A stretch of DNA of 64,000 nucleotides from CBDFKV01 sp965249035. GTDB taxonomy: Bacteria; Pseudomonadota; Gammaproteobacteria; Arenicellales; Poriferihabitantaceae. The position numbers were made by a program, and so were the translations under genes. The number at the start of each line of letters is the position of its first letter. The stretch's first letter is position 1. Positions 8,983 through 18,518 of this stretch are shown piece by piece. The notes below the pieces were generated by a model that was given only the letters and a program-made list of their open reading frames with translations, ran no database searches and was not told the origin of the DNA. The stretch is taken from assembly GCA_965249035.1 (NCBI GenBank), contig CBDFKV010000007.1, positions 62,001-126,000 of the forward strand, read 5' to 3'.

Positions 8983-9897
8983 ATGAATAATAAATACCCA
9001 AGAGACATGGTTGGATATGGTGGAGAGCCGCCACTTGTTGCTTGGCCAGACGGTGCACGTCTTGCGCTTCAGTTCGTTGTCAATTATGAGGAAGGGGGTG
9101 AAAACTGCATCCTCCACGGTGACCCTGCTTCCGAGGCATTCCTCTCGGAAATTGTCGGTGCACAGGCGTACCCAGGGCAGCGGCACATGAATATGGAGTC
9201 GATCTACGAATATGGTTCGCGGGCAGGGTTTTGGCGGCTACAGCGGATGTTTAGCGAGCGTACGCTTCCCGTCACTGTATTCGGCGTGGCGATGGCATTG
9301 CAGCGTAATCCTAAAGCGGTTGAGGCGATGCAGCATGCCGAGTGGGAAATCGCTAGTCATGGCTATCGCTGGATTGATTATCAAAATGTTCCCGAAGCGG
9401 TTGAACGAGAGCATCTGCAACAAGCGCTGGAAACTCATACGATCGCCACTGGCAGTCGACCAATGGGTTGGTATTTAGGGCGTTGTAGCCCTAATTCGCA
9501 CCGGATAGTTGCCGAGCTGGGTGGGTTTGCGTATAACTCGGATACCTATGCGGATGATTTGCCTTATTGGGATACCAGCTATGATAAGCCGCAGCTCATG
9601 ATTCCTTACACATTGGATGCCAACGATATGCGGTTTGCTTCCCCACAAGGCTTTAACAGCGGGGAGCAGTTTTATCATTATCTCAAAGACAGCTTTGATG
9701 TCTTATATGCTGAAGGGCAGACGATGCCGCAGATGATGTCAGTCGGTTTGCATTGTCGTTTAGTCGGTCGACCTGGACGTGCGGCAGCCTTGGCACGATT
9801 TCTGGATTATGTTCAAGGCCACGATTCAGTTTGGGTGTGTCGCCGGATAGATATTGCGCGGCACTGGATTGCGCACCACCCGTGTGCAACGTTGTAA
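8983..9897 (+). CDS. puuE: Allantoinase PuuE (polysaccharide-deacetylase fold)
   Basis: 304-residue protein of the PuuE type: a NodB-like deacetylase fold with the signature start PRDMVGYGGEPP, plus EIASHGYRWIDY and GWYLGRCSPNSHR. PuuE hydrolyses allantoin to allantoate and is unrelated to the amidohydrolase type of allantoinase. It lies between puuD and the OHCU decarboxylase gene, and its TAA shares a base with the next ATG. A fused PuuE-decarboxylase occurs in some bacteria; here the two are separate but overlapping genes. Confidence 0.92.
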   Translation: MNNKYPRDMVGYGGEPPLVAWPDGARLALQFVVNYEEGGENCILHGDPASEAFLSEIVGAQAYPGQRHMNMESIYEYGSRAGFWRLQRMFSERTLPVTVFGVAMALQRNPKAVEAMQHAEWEIASHGYRWIDYQNVPEAVEREHLQQALETHTIATGSRPMGWYLGRCSPNSHRIVAELGGFAYNSDTYADDLPYWDTSYDKPQLMIPYTLDANDMRFASPQGFNSGEQFYHYLKDSFDVLYAEGQTMPQMMSVGLHCRLVGRPGRAAALARFLDYVQGHDSVWVCRRIDIARHWIAHHPCATL

Positions 9898-10427
9898 TGA
9901 TCGTTAAGCGATTCGCCATTTCACCCCATACGATGGAGGTCGACGCATTTGTAGCGCGATTTGGTGGGGTTTATGAACATTCACCTTGGATTGCGCTTAA
10001 AACCTGGCAACAAGGCTTGGGCTCCCAGCACGGTGCGGTTGATACTCTGGCTGCAACGATGGCGGCGATAGTTATGGCAGCCGACGATAACCTTCAGCTT
10101 GCCTTGATTAAGGCGCACCCTGATTTAGCCGGTAAAGCCGCTGCTCGTGGTGAGTTGACTGAGGATTCAACCTCAGAACAAAGCGGAGCCGGCATCGACC
10201 AGTGTAGCGATGCAGAGTTCGAGCGCTTTCAAGGCTACAATGAAGCGTATCAACTTAAGTTCGGGTTTCCGTTTATTATGGCTGTCAAAGGTAGCAACCG
10301 TCACCTGATTCTTGCTGCCTTCGAACAGCGCCTAGGAAATGACCTGAAAACAGAAAAAGAAAAAGCCATCGAAGAAATTCACAAAATCGCCCGATTTCGT
10401 TTAGAAGCACTAGCCGCCAAAAACTAA
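9897..10427 (+). CDS. uraD: OHCU decarboxylase UraD
   Basis: 176-residue protein with the OHCU decarboxylase motifs KAHPDLAGK (catalytic His), EQSGAG, and FQGYNEAYQLKFGFPFI. It decarboxylates 2-oxo-4-hydroxy-4-carboxy-5-ureidoimidazoline to S-allantoin. The frame is open further upstream (to 9753), but that part lies wholly inside puuE and has no family similarity. ATG 9897, whose first base is the last base of the puuE stop, gives the normal family length. Confidence 0.93.
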   Translation: MIVKRFAISPHTMEVDAFVARFGGVYEHSPWIALKTWQQGLGSQHGAVDTLAATMAAIVMAADDNLQLALIKAHPDLAGKAAARGELTEDSTSEQSGAGIDQCSDAEFERFQGYNEAYQLKFGFPFIMAVKGSNRHLILAAFEQRLGNDLKTEKEKAIEEIHKIARFRLEALAAKN

Positions 10428-10444
10428 CCCCCTTTGATAATTCG

Positions 10445-11446
10445 ATGAATGTAGACAAGCAGAGCAACCCTTTTTCCCAGTGGACCAACTTAGCCGAGCC
10501 ACGCTTGGGAGCAGAGGTACTATTTGCGACTGACGAGTGGTTTGCCAGCAAAGACCGAATGCTGCAGGCGGCTCCTGCCCTATTTATAGATGATAAATAC
10601 GACGATCACGGCAAGTGGATGGATGGGTGGGAAACCCGTCGAAAACGTGATGAGGGCTTTGACTATTGTATTGTCCGCTTGGGTAAGTCGGGCAGAATTC
10701 GTGGGGTTGATATTGATACCTCACATTTTACCGGTAACTACCCACCGGCGGCATCGTTGGATGGGTGTTATAGCCACGACACTGATCCTAATGAAAAAAC
10801 AGAATGGATTGAAATTCTGCCATCAGTGAGTTTGGAAGGCGATGCCCATCACTTCCATGAAATAGTGAGCCCAAAAGCCTTTAGTCACGTGCGCCTAAAT
10901 ATTTATCCCGATGGCGGTGTTGCTCGCCTGCGGGTCTATGGTGAGCCTCGATGCGATTGGGATAAGCGAGACGCTGATGATATCGTCGACTTGTTGGCAG
11001 TAGAAAATGGTGGCCGTGCCATCATTTGCAATAACCAACACTATGGCACTATTCAAAACCTAAACATGCCAGGACGTGGCATCAATATGGGTGACGGCTG
11101 GGAAACGCGCCGGCGCCGTGAGCCCGGTAACGATTGGGCAATTCTTGCTTTAGGTCATCGCGGTTTTATTTCATCGGTTGAGATTGATACCGCGCATTTC
11201 AAGGGGAATTACCCCGATCAATGCAGCCTGCAAGCGGCTAACATCAACGGCGGAACCCACGACTCGTTAGTAACCCAGAGCATGTTTTGGCAAACCTTAC
11301 TGCCGCCACAGAAGATGCAGATGGATGCCGTCCACCGCTATGACACTGAAATTCAAGATATGGGTGCCATCAGCCATGTTCGGTTTAATATCATTCCAGA
11401 CGGTGGTGTTAGTCGATTGCGACTATTTGGGCGTATCGACACATAG
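10445..11446 (+). CDS. alc: Allantoicase
   Basis: 333-residue allantoicase made of two related halves. The segment MDGWETRRKR near residue 60 recurs as GDGWETRRRREPGNDW near residue 220, and DIDTSHFTGNYPP recurs as EIDTAHFKGNYPDQ. Each half is a jelly-roll domain. The enzyme splits allantoate into ureidoglycolate and urea. It lies between uraD and allA, matching the reaction order. Urease or other urea-using genes are not seen in the window. Confidence 0.94.
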   Translation: MNVDKQSNPFSQWTNLAEPRLGAEVLFATDEWFASKDRMLQAAPALFIDDKYDDHGKWMDGWETRRKRDEGFDYCIVRLGKSGRIRGVDIDTSHFTGNYPPAASLDGCYSHDTDPNEKTEWIEILPSVSLEGDAHHFHEIVSPKAFSHVRLNIYPDGGVARLRVYGEPRCDWDKRDADDIVDLLAVENGGRAIICNNQHYGTIQNLNMPGRGINMGDGWETRRRREPGNDWAILALGHRGFISSVEIDTAHFKGNYPDQCSLQAANINGGTHDSLVTQSMFWQTLLPPQKMQMDAVHRYDTEIQDMGAISHVRFNIIPDGGVSRLRLFGRIDT

Positions 11447-11463
11447 GTTTCTGTGAATCAAAC

Positions 11464-11970
11464 ATGTCTATAATCACCCTCAAAGCACAGGCACTGACAC
11501 AAGACGTTTTTGCCCCGTACGGCGACGTGATTGAGACGGAGGGGGCTGAACACTTCAGTATTAATCAAGGCACGGTTGAGCGGTATCACGATTTAGCGAC
11601 TATTGAGTTAGGTGATGACGTGCCTGGCAGAGCGCTGATCAGCATCGTTCGATGTAACGTGTTGGCACACATGCCGCACCCATTAAGCTGTATTGAGCGC
11701 CATCCCATCGGTTCACAGGCATTTATCCCGATGGGTGACACACCGATTGTGGTTGCAGTCGCGCCGCCAGGAGATAAGGTCCAGCCTGACGATATTCGTG
11801 CCTTTGTGTCGAACGGAAGCCAGGGGGTCAATTACAAAGCGGGAACTTGGCATATGCCAGCAATTTTTCTAAATCGTCAGCAGCAAATGCTGGTGGTAGA
11901 TCGAGGTGGAGCGGGGGATAACTGTGAAGAGCGGCGGTTTCCGGGGATTGAGATATTTCTCGAATGGTGA
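11464..11970 (+). CDS. allA: Ureidoglycolate lyase
   Basis: 168-residue AllA-family cupin. Typical segments are VFAPYGDVIE near the start, ERHPIGSQAFIPM (metal site region) in the middle, and YKAGTWHMPAIFL. It splits ureidoglycolate into glyoxylate and urea, the last ring-derived step of the pathway. The gene starts 18 bases after allantoicase, so the two are very likely co-transcribed. Confidence 0.93.
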   Translation: MSIITLKAQALTQDVFAPYGDVIETEGAEHFSINQGTVERYHDLATIELGDDVPGRALISIVRCNVLAHMPHPLSCIERHPIGSQAFIPMGDTPIVVAVAPPGDKVQPDDIRAFVSNGSQGVNYKAGTWHMPAIFLNRQQQMLVVDRGGAGDNCEERRFPGIEIFLEW

Positions 11971-12039
11971 GCCACAAGGTCTATCATCTTACCCAAAGCC
12001 ATTTAGTGCGTTGAAGCAGATGGCCCCAGTGTATTGCTC

Positions 12040-13395
12040 ATGAGCACCAAGCTGATCAGAAATGCCACAGTAGTCGCGACCTTTGATGATGAGCGACGCG
12101 AAATTGACAATGGTGGTGTGTTCGTCAGGGATAATATTATTGAACAGGTCGGGCCAAGCGACTCTTTGCCAGCTGAGGCTGATGAGGTCTTTGATTTGTC
12201 GGGCCACGTCGTGTTACCTGGCTTGGTGAATACTCATCACCATATGTACCAAAGTTTGACTCGTGCCGTCCCAGCAGCGCAAGATGCTGAACTGTTCGGG
12301 TGGTTGAAAACGCTGTATCCGATCTGGCAAGGGTTGACGCCTGAAATGATCCGAGTCTCGACACTGACTGCGATGGCGGAGCTGATGTTGAGTGGTTGTA
12401 CAACCAGTAGCGATCACCTGTACGTGTTTCCAAACGCCTCTCGATTGGATGATAGTATCGAAGCGGCCAAAGCGATCGGGATGCGCTTTCATGCGTGTCG
12501 CGGGAGTATGAGCGTCGGTGAGAGTTTGGGTGGGCTGCCACCCGATAGCTTGATTGAAAGCGAGGCTGATATTCTGGGTGACACCCGCCGGGTGATTGAG
12601 GCGTATCATGACTCCAACCGGTATGCGATGTTGCGTATTGGCGTCGCACCATGCTCGCCTTTTTCAGTGAGTCAGGACCTAATGCGAGAATCGGCAGAGC
12701 TTGCGCGTGCCTATGGAGTGGGGCTGCATACCCATCTTGCAGAAAACACCAATGACATCGCCTATAGCTTAGAGGTTTTTGGTAAGACGCCAGCCGAATA
12801 TGTTGAAGCGCTAGGGTGGCTGGGCGACGATGTTTGGCACGCACACTGCGTTCAGCTGGATGATTATGGGATCGAATTATTTGCTCGAACCGGTACTGGC
12901 GTTGCACATTGCCCCTGTTCTAATATGCGCTTAGCTTCAGGTATTGCCCCTATCCGTACCATGCTAGACAACAACGTTAAAGTAGGCTTGGGGGTTGATG
13001 GATGTGCCTCTAACGATGGTGCGCAACTATTGTCTGAAGCGCGTCAAGCCTTGTTACTCCAGCGCGTAGAATCGGGGCCTGCAGCCCTCAATGCACGACA
13101 AGCGTTAGAGCTGGCGACCCGAGGGGGCGCCAGTGTGCTTGGTCGGGATGATATTGGCGTTCTTGCACCCGGAATGGCAGCCGATATTATCGCGTTTGAT
13201 TTAAACCAAATTGGCTTTGCTGGGAGTCTGTCAGACCCCATTGCCGCGCTGCTGTTCTGCACGCCTGGTCCGGTGGCTTATAGTTTCATTAATGGCAAAC
13301 AAGTCGTTAGTCAGGGGCGCTTGTTGTCGGTCGATGTAAAGCCCTTGATTCAACAACACAATGCGTTATCTAAAGCACTGTTGGCGGCTAGCTAG
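12040..13395 (+). CDS. 8-oxoguanine deaminase (amidohydrolase family)
   Basis: 451-residue amidohydrolase. Metal ligands are seen in NTHHHMYQSLTRA, GLHTHLAEN, HAHCVQL and LGVDGCASND. The segment PAAQDAELFGWLKTLYP is typical of 8-oxoguanine deaminase rather than of guanine or S-adenosylhomocysteine deaminases. Its product is urate, so it bypasses xanthine dehydrogenase and feeds PuuD directly. Relatives act on triazine herbicides (AtzB/TrzN type), and that remains an alternative; the purine setting favours 8-oxoguanine. I chose ATG 12040; a TTG lies two codons earlier. Confidence 0.8.
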   Translation: MSTKLIRNATVVATFDDERREIDNGGVFVRDNIIEQVGPSDSLPAEADEVFDLSGHVVLPGLVNTHHHMYQSLTRAVPAAQDAELFGWLKTLYPIWQGLTPEMIRVSTLTAMAELMLSGCTTSSDHLYVFPNASRLDDSIEAAKAIGMRFHACRGSMSVGESLGGLPPDSLIESEADILGDTRRVIEAYHDSNRYAMLRIGVAPCSPFSVSQDLMRESAELARAYGVGLHTHLAENTNDIAYSLEVFGKTPAEYVEALGWLGDDVWHAHCVQLDDYGIELFARTGTGVAHCPCSNMRLASGIAPIRTMLDNNVKVGLGVDGCASNDGAQLLSEARQALLLQRVESGPAALNARQALELATRGGASVLGRDDIGVLAPGMAADIIAFDLNQIGFAGSLSDPIAALLFCTPGPVAYSFINGKQVVSQGRLLSVDVKPLIQQHNALSKALLAAS

Positions 13396-13486
13396 ATACC
13401 TTTTTATCGCTAATCCAATGTGGCAATAGTGAGTTTAAGCCGGTATCAATCGAGGGCCAATCAGTTCTACCGAATTTTGGTGTATT

Positions 13487-13511
13487 GTGATAGGTTGATG
13501 CCCTATATCAC
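13487..13511. promoter_or_regulatory. Imperfect inverted repeat upstream of xdhA
   Basis: GTGATAGG (13487-13494) faces CCTATATCAC (13502-13511) in the 175-base gap before xdhA. It is the only clear dyad in that gap and could be a regulator site for the xdh-transporter genes. No purine regulator gene is present in the window, so the binding protein is unknown. Confidence 0.3.
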
Positions 13512-13570
13512 TAAACACGAGACACAAACATAGCCTCTTTTCGCCTATCTCTCATTCAAAACTTGGTTTC

Positions 13571-15070
13571 ATGAGTGTTTCTATCGAAGGTTCTGTTGCC
13601 GATTCGATACGCTTTATATTAAACGGCGAAATAGTGACGGTTGCTGATGTTGAGCCTACTCACACTGTCTTAAACTATTTGCGTGAAAATCAGGGTAAAA
13701 CAGGCACTAAAGAAGGTTGTGCGGAGGGAGATTGCGGGGCCTGTACCGTCGTTATTGCCGAGCTGCATGATGCAGAAATCGAGCTAAAAACAGTTAACGC
13801 CTGTATCCAGTTTGTCCCTACGCTCGATGGCAAGGCAGTGTTTACAGTGGAGTATTTACGCCAAGCAGATCAAAGTCTCCACCCCGTTCAGCAAGCGATG
13901 GTCGATGAGCATGCTTCCCAATGTGGATTTTGCACGCCCGGCTTTGTGATGTCGCTTTGGGCGCTTTACAACCAGCACCAACGTGCTAATTCCTTACCGG
14001 ATCAAGGCGAAATCAGAAGTGCTTTGACCGGAAATTTATGCCGTTGTACTGGCTATCGCCCCATTCTGGATGCGGCTGAAAGCATGTTCAAATTACCACC
14101 TGTAGCTCTGCAGTTTGAGCAACTACGTAGCCAGCTGCAATCGATACAGCGGCAATACTCCTTGGAATATCTTCACGCAGACAGTCAGTACTTTGCGCCC
14201 AAGACGATTGTTGAATTGATGAGGTTACGAGCCGATCATCCCGAAGCGACGATTCTTGCTGGCGGTACCGATATTGGCATTTGGGTCAACAAACAATTTC
14301 GTGCCTTAAACCCTATACTGTTTATCGGTGAGGTTCGGGAGCTCAAACACGTATACCAAACTGATCGCGAATTACACATTGGTGCGGGGGTGACTTTGAC
14401 AACCGCACATCAGGAAATCACCCAGTATTACCCAGAGACGAGCCAACTGTGGGAACGTTTCGCGTCTGTACCCATTCGTAATGTGGGAACTTTAGGCGGC
14501 AACATTGCCAATGGCTCGCCAATTGGCGATTCGATGCCTGCCTTGATAGCGCTTGGCGCTGAAGTGAGCTTGCGCAATAACACCGCCACTCGCCGAATAC
14601 CGCTGGAAAAATTATATCTGGGCTATATGCAAAAGGCGATGGCAGCAGATGAAATTGTTGAGGCCATTCACTTACCGCTGCCGCGCCCAGAGCAGACGTT
14701 TCGTTGTTACAAGCTGTCTAAACGGCATGATTCTGATATATCAGCAGTTTTTGCGGCTTTTTCCATTACCCGAGAAGGTGAGCAAGTGACTGACTGCCGG
14801 TTCGCTTACGGTGGAATGGCAGCAACACCCAGCAGGCCAAAGCAATGTGAGGCTGCGGTAAGGGGCGAATTGTGGTCAGAACAGGCCGTACAAGCCGCCA
14901 TGCAGGCACTTTCGTTGGATTTCTCACCAATGAGCGATATGCGCGCGACCGCACAAAATCGGATGCAATCGGCGCAAAATCTGTTGTATCGGTTTTACTT
15001 GGAAACCCGAGATGAAAATTCATTGCTTCGGGAGCAGTTAGATGTGTTTGGTTTAGATCAAGTACTATGA
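13571..15070 (+). CDS. xdhA: Xanthine dehydrogenase, iron-sulfur/FAD subunit
   Basis: 499-residue small subunit. The N-terminal ferredoxin domain has GCAEGDCGACTVV, and the second [2Fe-2S] domain has QCGFCTPGFVMSL and GNLCRCTGYRPI. The FAD domain from about residue 200 includes ILAGGTDIGIWV and NVGTLGGNIANGSPIGDS. It takes electrons from the molybdenum subunit and passes them to NAD. The stop overlaps xdhB by 4 bases (ATGA). About 15 residues precede the usual family start (IRFILNGEIV), so a slightly later start cannot be excluded. Confidence 0.94.
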   Translation: MSVSIEGSVADSIRFILNGEIVTVADVEPTHTVLNYLRENQGKTGTKEGCAEGDCGACTVVIAELHDAEIELKTVNACIQFVPTLDGKAVFTVEYLRQADQSLHPVQQAMVDEHASQCGFCTPGFVMSLWALYNQHQRANSLPDQGEIRSALTGNLCRCTGYRPILDAAESMFKLPPVALQFEQLRSQLQSIQRQYSLEYLHADSQYFAPKTIVELMRLRADHPEATILAGGTDIGIWVNKQFRALNPILFIGEVRELKHVYQTDRELHIGAGVTLTTAHQEITQYYPETSQLWERFASVPIRNVGTLGGNIANGSPIGDSMPALIALGAEVSLRNNTATRRIPLEKLYLGYMQKAMAADEIVEAIHLPLPRPEQTFRCYKLSKRHDSDISAVFAAFSITREGEQVTDCRFAYGGMAATPSRPKQCEAAVRGELWSEQAVQAAMQALSLDFSPMSDMRATAQNRMQSAQNLLYRFYLETRDENSLLREQLDVFGLDQVL

Positions 15071-17421
15071 CAGCAACCGCCCATTCAAATAAGAACTCAG
15101 AGTCAGCGGCGCCTGCGTCACATCCGCATGAGTCGGCACATTTGCACGTGTCGGGCGAAGCCACCTATACCGATGATATTAGGGAGCTAGCAGGAACGCT
15201 TTATGCGGCGCTAGGCTTGAGCACACGCGCACATGCTCGAATTCTATCCATGGATTTTGCTGCGGTCACGCAAACCCAAGGGGTGGTTGCAGTACTGACG
15301 GCGGCAGACATCCCGGGGGAGAATGAATGCGGGCCGATCAATAAGGATGACCCTATTTTGGCCGATGGTGTGGTTCAATTTATCGGTCAGCCGGTATTTG
15401 TAGTCGTGGCTGAAACCTATTTGATCGCACGCCGCGCGGCTACGCTAGCCATTATCACCTATGATGATTTGCCTGCAATGATCAAGCCTTCCGAGGCGAA
15501 GCAGCAAGATTCAATGGTAGTGCCACCGATGCATCTGCAACGGGGTAATCCAGCCGCGCAGTTGGCAGCAGCGCCACATCAGTTAAGGGGGGCATTTTCG
15601 GTTGGTGGTCAAGAACAGTTCTATCTAGAAGGTCAAATATCCTACGCTATCCCCAAAGAAGATACGGGCATGCTGGTTTACTGTTCTACCCAGCACCCGA
15701 CCGAAATGCAGCATTTAGTCGCCCATGCGACTGATCGTGACTTTAATCAGGTAGTTGTTGAGACACGGCGCATGGGGGGTGCATTTGGTGGTAAAGAGTC
15801 ACAATCGGGCCTGTTTGCTTGCGTGGCAGCAGTCTGTGCTGATCAGTTGCAGCTGCCTATCAAGCTTCGTCTGGATCGTGATGATGATTTCCTCGCCACT
15901 GGCAAACGGCATTGTTTTGAGTACGAATATGAAGTGGGCTATGACGATGACGGCAGGATCCTGGCTGCTAAAGTTGAGATGCTGCTACGGGCGGGATTTT
16001 CCACTGACTTATCGCCGCCAGTCGCTACTCGCGCAATCTGTCATTTTGATAATACCTATTATCTAAGCGACGTCGATATACGCGCTTTGTGCGGCAAAAC
16101 CAATACCCAATCTAACACAGCATTTCGTGGTTTTGGCGGGCCGCAGGGTGCTATTGCGATAGAGTACATTATTGATAATATCGCGCGCACGCTGGGCAAA
16201 GATGCACTGGCTATCCGTAAAATCAATTTTTACGGAGTAGGGCCGCGTAATATCACCCCTTATGGTCAGCAGGTAGAAGACAACGTCATCCATGAGCTGG
16301 TCGACCAGCTTGAGCAGTCCAGTGACTACCAACAAAGACGTGCTAAAACGCACCAATTTAACCAAAGCAGCCTCATTCTAAAGAAAGGAATCGCTTTAAC
16401 CCCGGTCAAATTTGGCATCTCTTTTAACATGGTTCATTTCAATCAAGCGGGTGCTTTGGTGCATGTCTACCTTGATGGATCAATCTTGGTTAATCACGGC
16501 GGGACAGAAATGGGTCAGGGGCTGAATACCAAAGTCGCGCAGGTGGTTGCGCAAACGTTGGGCGTTAGCTTGGGCCATGTAAAAGCAACTGCCACTGACA
16601 CCAGCAAGGTAGCTAATACGTCCGCGACCGCAGCATCTTCGGGCACTGATTTAAACGGAAAGGCTGCCCAAAATGCAGCGCTAACCATCAAACAACGTTT
16701 GGCTGAGTTTGCGGCTGGCTATTATGGTGGTACGGCTAAAGCGGTGGTTTTCGCCAACGATCAAGTGAGCGTGAATAAGCAGCGGGTTTCTTTTGTTGAT
16801 CTGGTGAGCTTAGCCTATCTCAAGCGGGTGCAGCTGTGGTCGGATGGATTTTACAAAACACCGAAACTGCACTGGGATAGCAACTCCCTGACCGGCAGGC
16901 CTTTTTACTATTTCGCCTACGGAGCGGCGGTCTCTGAAGTGGTCATTGATACGCTGACTGGCGAATGGAAATTATTGCGTGCAGATTTATTACACGACGC
17001 CGGGAGTTCAATCAATCCAGCGATAGACGTCGGCCAGGTTGAAGGGGGCTTTGTCCAAGGGATGGGTTGGCTGACTTGCGAGCAGTTGGTCTGGAATGCC
17101 GGAGGCAGACTGATGACGCATGCGCCATCGACCTATAAAATTCCTGCAGTAAATGATTGTCCCCAAGATTTGCGCGTCACCTTGTTTGATAATCCCAATC
17201 ACGAAGCCACCATCATGCGATCAAAAGCAGTTGGTGAACCGCCACTATTACTCGGCTTTTCTGTCTTTTTTGCAATTCGAGATGCCATTGCCAGCGTGGC
17301 TGATTACTCGGCCAATCCGGACTTAGATGCCCCCGCTACCCCTGAAGCCATCCTCGATGCGATTACTGAGCTGAAGCGCGCTACACAGAGTCGCAAGGCT
17401 CCGCCGGGGTTATCAGCATGA
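15067..17421 (+). CDS. xdhB: Xanthine dehydrogenase, molybdenum-binding subunit
   Basis: 784-residue catalytic subunit that hydroxylates hypoxanthine and xanthine to urate at a molybdopterin site. Visible motifs are HVSGEATYTDDI near the N terminus, GGAFGGKES, TAFRGFGGPQGA, and KAVGEPPLLLG, which holds the catalytic Glu. The length is normal for the bacterial two-subunit form. It overlaps xdhA and xdhC by 4 bases each, so the three are almost certainly one transcript. Confidence 0.95.
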   Translation: MTATAHSNKNSESAAPASHPHESAHLHVSGEATYTDDIRELAGTLYAALGLSTRAHARILSMDFAAVTQTQGVVAVLTAADIPGENECGPINKDDPILADGVVQFIGQPVFVVVAETYLIARRAATLAIITYDDLPAMIKPSEAKQQDSMVVPPMHLQRGNPAAQLAAAPHQLRGAFSVGGQEQFYLEGQISYAIPKEDTGMLVYCSTQHPTEMQHLVAHATDRDFNQVVVETRRMGGAFGGKESQSGLFACVAAVCADQLQLPIKLRLDRDDDFLATGKRHCFEYEYEVGYDDDGRILAAKVEMLLRAGFSTDLSPPVATRAICHFDNTYYLSDVDIRALCGKTNTQSNTAFRGFGGPQGAIAIEYIIDNIARTLGKDALAIRKINFYGVGPRNITPYGQQVEDNVIHELVDQLEQSSDYQQRRAKTHQFNQSSLILKKGIALTPVKFGISFNMVHFNQAGALVHVYLDGSILVNHGGTEMGQGLNTKVAQVVAQTLGVSLGHVKATATDTSKVANTSATAASSGTDLNGKAAQNAALTIKQRLAEFAAGYYGGTAKAVVFANDQVSVNKQRVSFVDLVSLAYLKRVQLWSDGFYKTPKLHWDSNSLTGRPFYYFAYGAAVSEVVIDTLTGEWKLLRADLLHDAGSSINPAIDVGQVEGGFVQGMGWLTCEQLVWNAGGRLMTHAPSTYKIPAVNDCPQDLRVTLFDNPNHEATIMRSKAVGEPPLLLGFSVFFAIRDAIASVADYSANPDLDAPATPEAILDAITELKRATQSRKAPPGLSA

Positions 17422-18518
17422 GTGATTGGATCAGCACATTATCGGCGGTAATCAATGGTGACGAAGTGGCGGTTTTGGTGACGGTGTTGGAAACCAAAGG
17501 GTCAGCGCCACGGGGTAGCGGCACTCGGATGCTGGTATTTCCCACCAGGCTTGAGGGGACCATCGGCGGTGGAGCGCTTGAACATCAATGTATTCAACAA
17601 GCACGCCGGCAATTGGACAGTGCTGAAACAGGCACACCCGCTCGATTTGTCCAACAATTTACTCTGGGGCCGGGTTTGCAGCAGTGTTGTGGTGGGATAG
17701 TAACGGTTGCCTTTGAATATCTGAACCAATCTAGCAATAATTGGCTTAGCCCATTGATGGATTTGCGGAAAACGCAAACATCTGCAGTATTGATGACGAT
17801 GCAGCAAGAAAACACAATTAACAAATGGGTCATCACTGAGCAGTCTTTGCCAAGCTTGCAATTGCCCAAAGAACTGCACGACAAAGCCATAACAGCAGCT
17901 AAAACGCTTTTGGATCATACAGACGATGAGATCATAATGCTGTCTGGAGCAGAATTACCGTTTGAGCAAGTAACGCTAACGCTTGAATTAATGCGCCCTG
18001 TGGACTTTCAAATTATGTTGTTTGGCGCCGGTCATGTCGGTAAAGCAGTGGTCAGCGTGTTGGCAGGCTTGCCGTGTGACATAACCTGGGTAGATAATCG
18101 TCCGGATGAATTTCCGCAGACAGTTGCGGATAACGTAAGGATCGTAGTGAGCGAGAATCCAGAGTCGGAGGTGGGGGCCGCTGCAGATGGCACCTATTTT
18201 TTGGTCATGACCCACAGCCATCCACTCGATTTTGCGATATGCTTGGGTATTCTTAGCAGCAATAAATTTGCCTATTGTGGATTGATCGGGTCTTTATCAA
18301 AACGTAATAAATTTAACCATCGGTTGCGCAAAGCCGGGATCAGCGAGCAGCGCCTAGCGGACTTGATTTGTCCGATTGGTACCGTGGGCATATCCAGTAA
18401 ACACCCAGCGGCGATCGCTATTGCTGTCGCTGCCGAATTGGTGGTGCTTCAAGAAGCTAATTGCCGCGCTATGCAATCAGTGCCGAGTGTTAACTTAGAA
18501 TTAGAGAAACGCGCATGA
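17418..18518 (+). CDS. xdhC: Xanthine dehydrogenase accessory protein XdhC
   Basis: 366-residue XdhC/CoxI-family protein, which loads and sulfurates the molybdenum cofactor for XdhB. The N-terminal domain has ETKGSAPRGSGTRMLV and GTIGGGALEHQ. A C-terminal Rossmann domain has LFGAGHVGKAVV. A middle stretch (about residues 95-185) makes it somewhat longer than many XdhC proteins. It overlaps xdhB upstream and the transporter ATPase gene downstream by 4 bases each, joining enzyme and uptake genes in one operon. Confidence 0.93.
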   Translation: MSDWISTLSAVINGDEVAVLVTVLETKGSAPRGSGTRMLVFPTRLEGTIGGGALEHQCIQQARRQLDSAETGTPARFVQQFTLGPGLQQCCGGIVTVAFEYLNQSSNNWLSPLMDLRKTQTSAVLMTMQQENTINKWVITEQSLPSLQLPKELHDKAITAAKTLLDHTDDEIIMLSGAELPFEQVTLTLELMRPVDFQIMLFGAGHVGKAVVSVLAGLPCDITWVDNRPDEFPQTVADNVRIVVSENPESEVGAAADGTYFLVMTHSHPLDFAICLGILSSNKFAYCGLIGSLSKRNKFNHRLRKAGISEQRLADLICPIGTVGISSKHPAAIAIAVAAELVVLQEANCRAMQSVPSVNLELEKRA

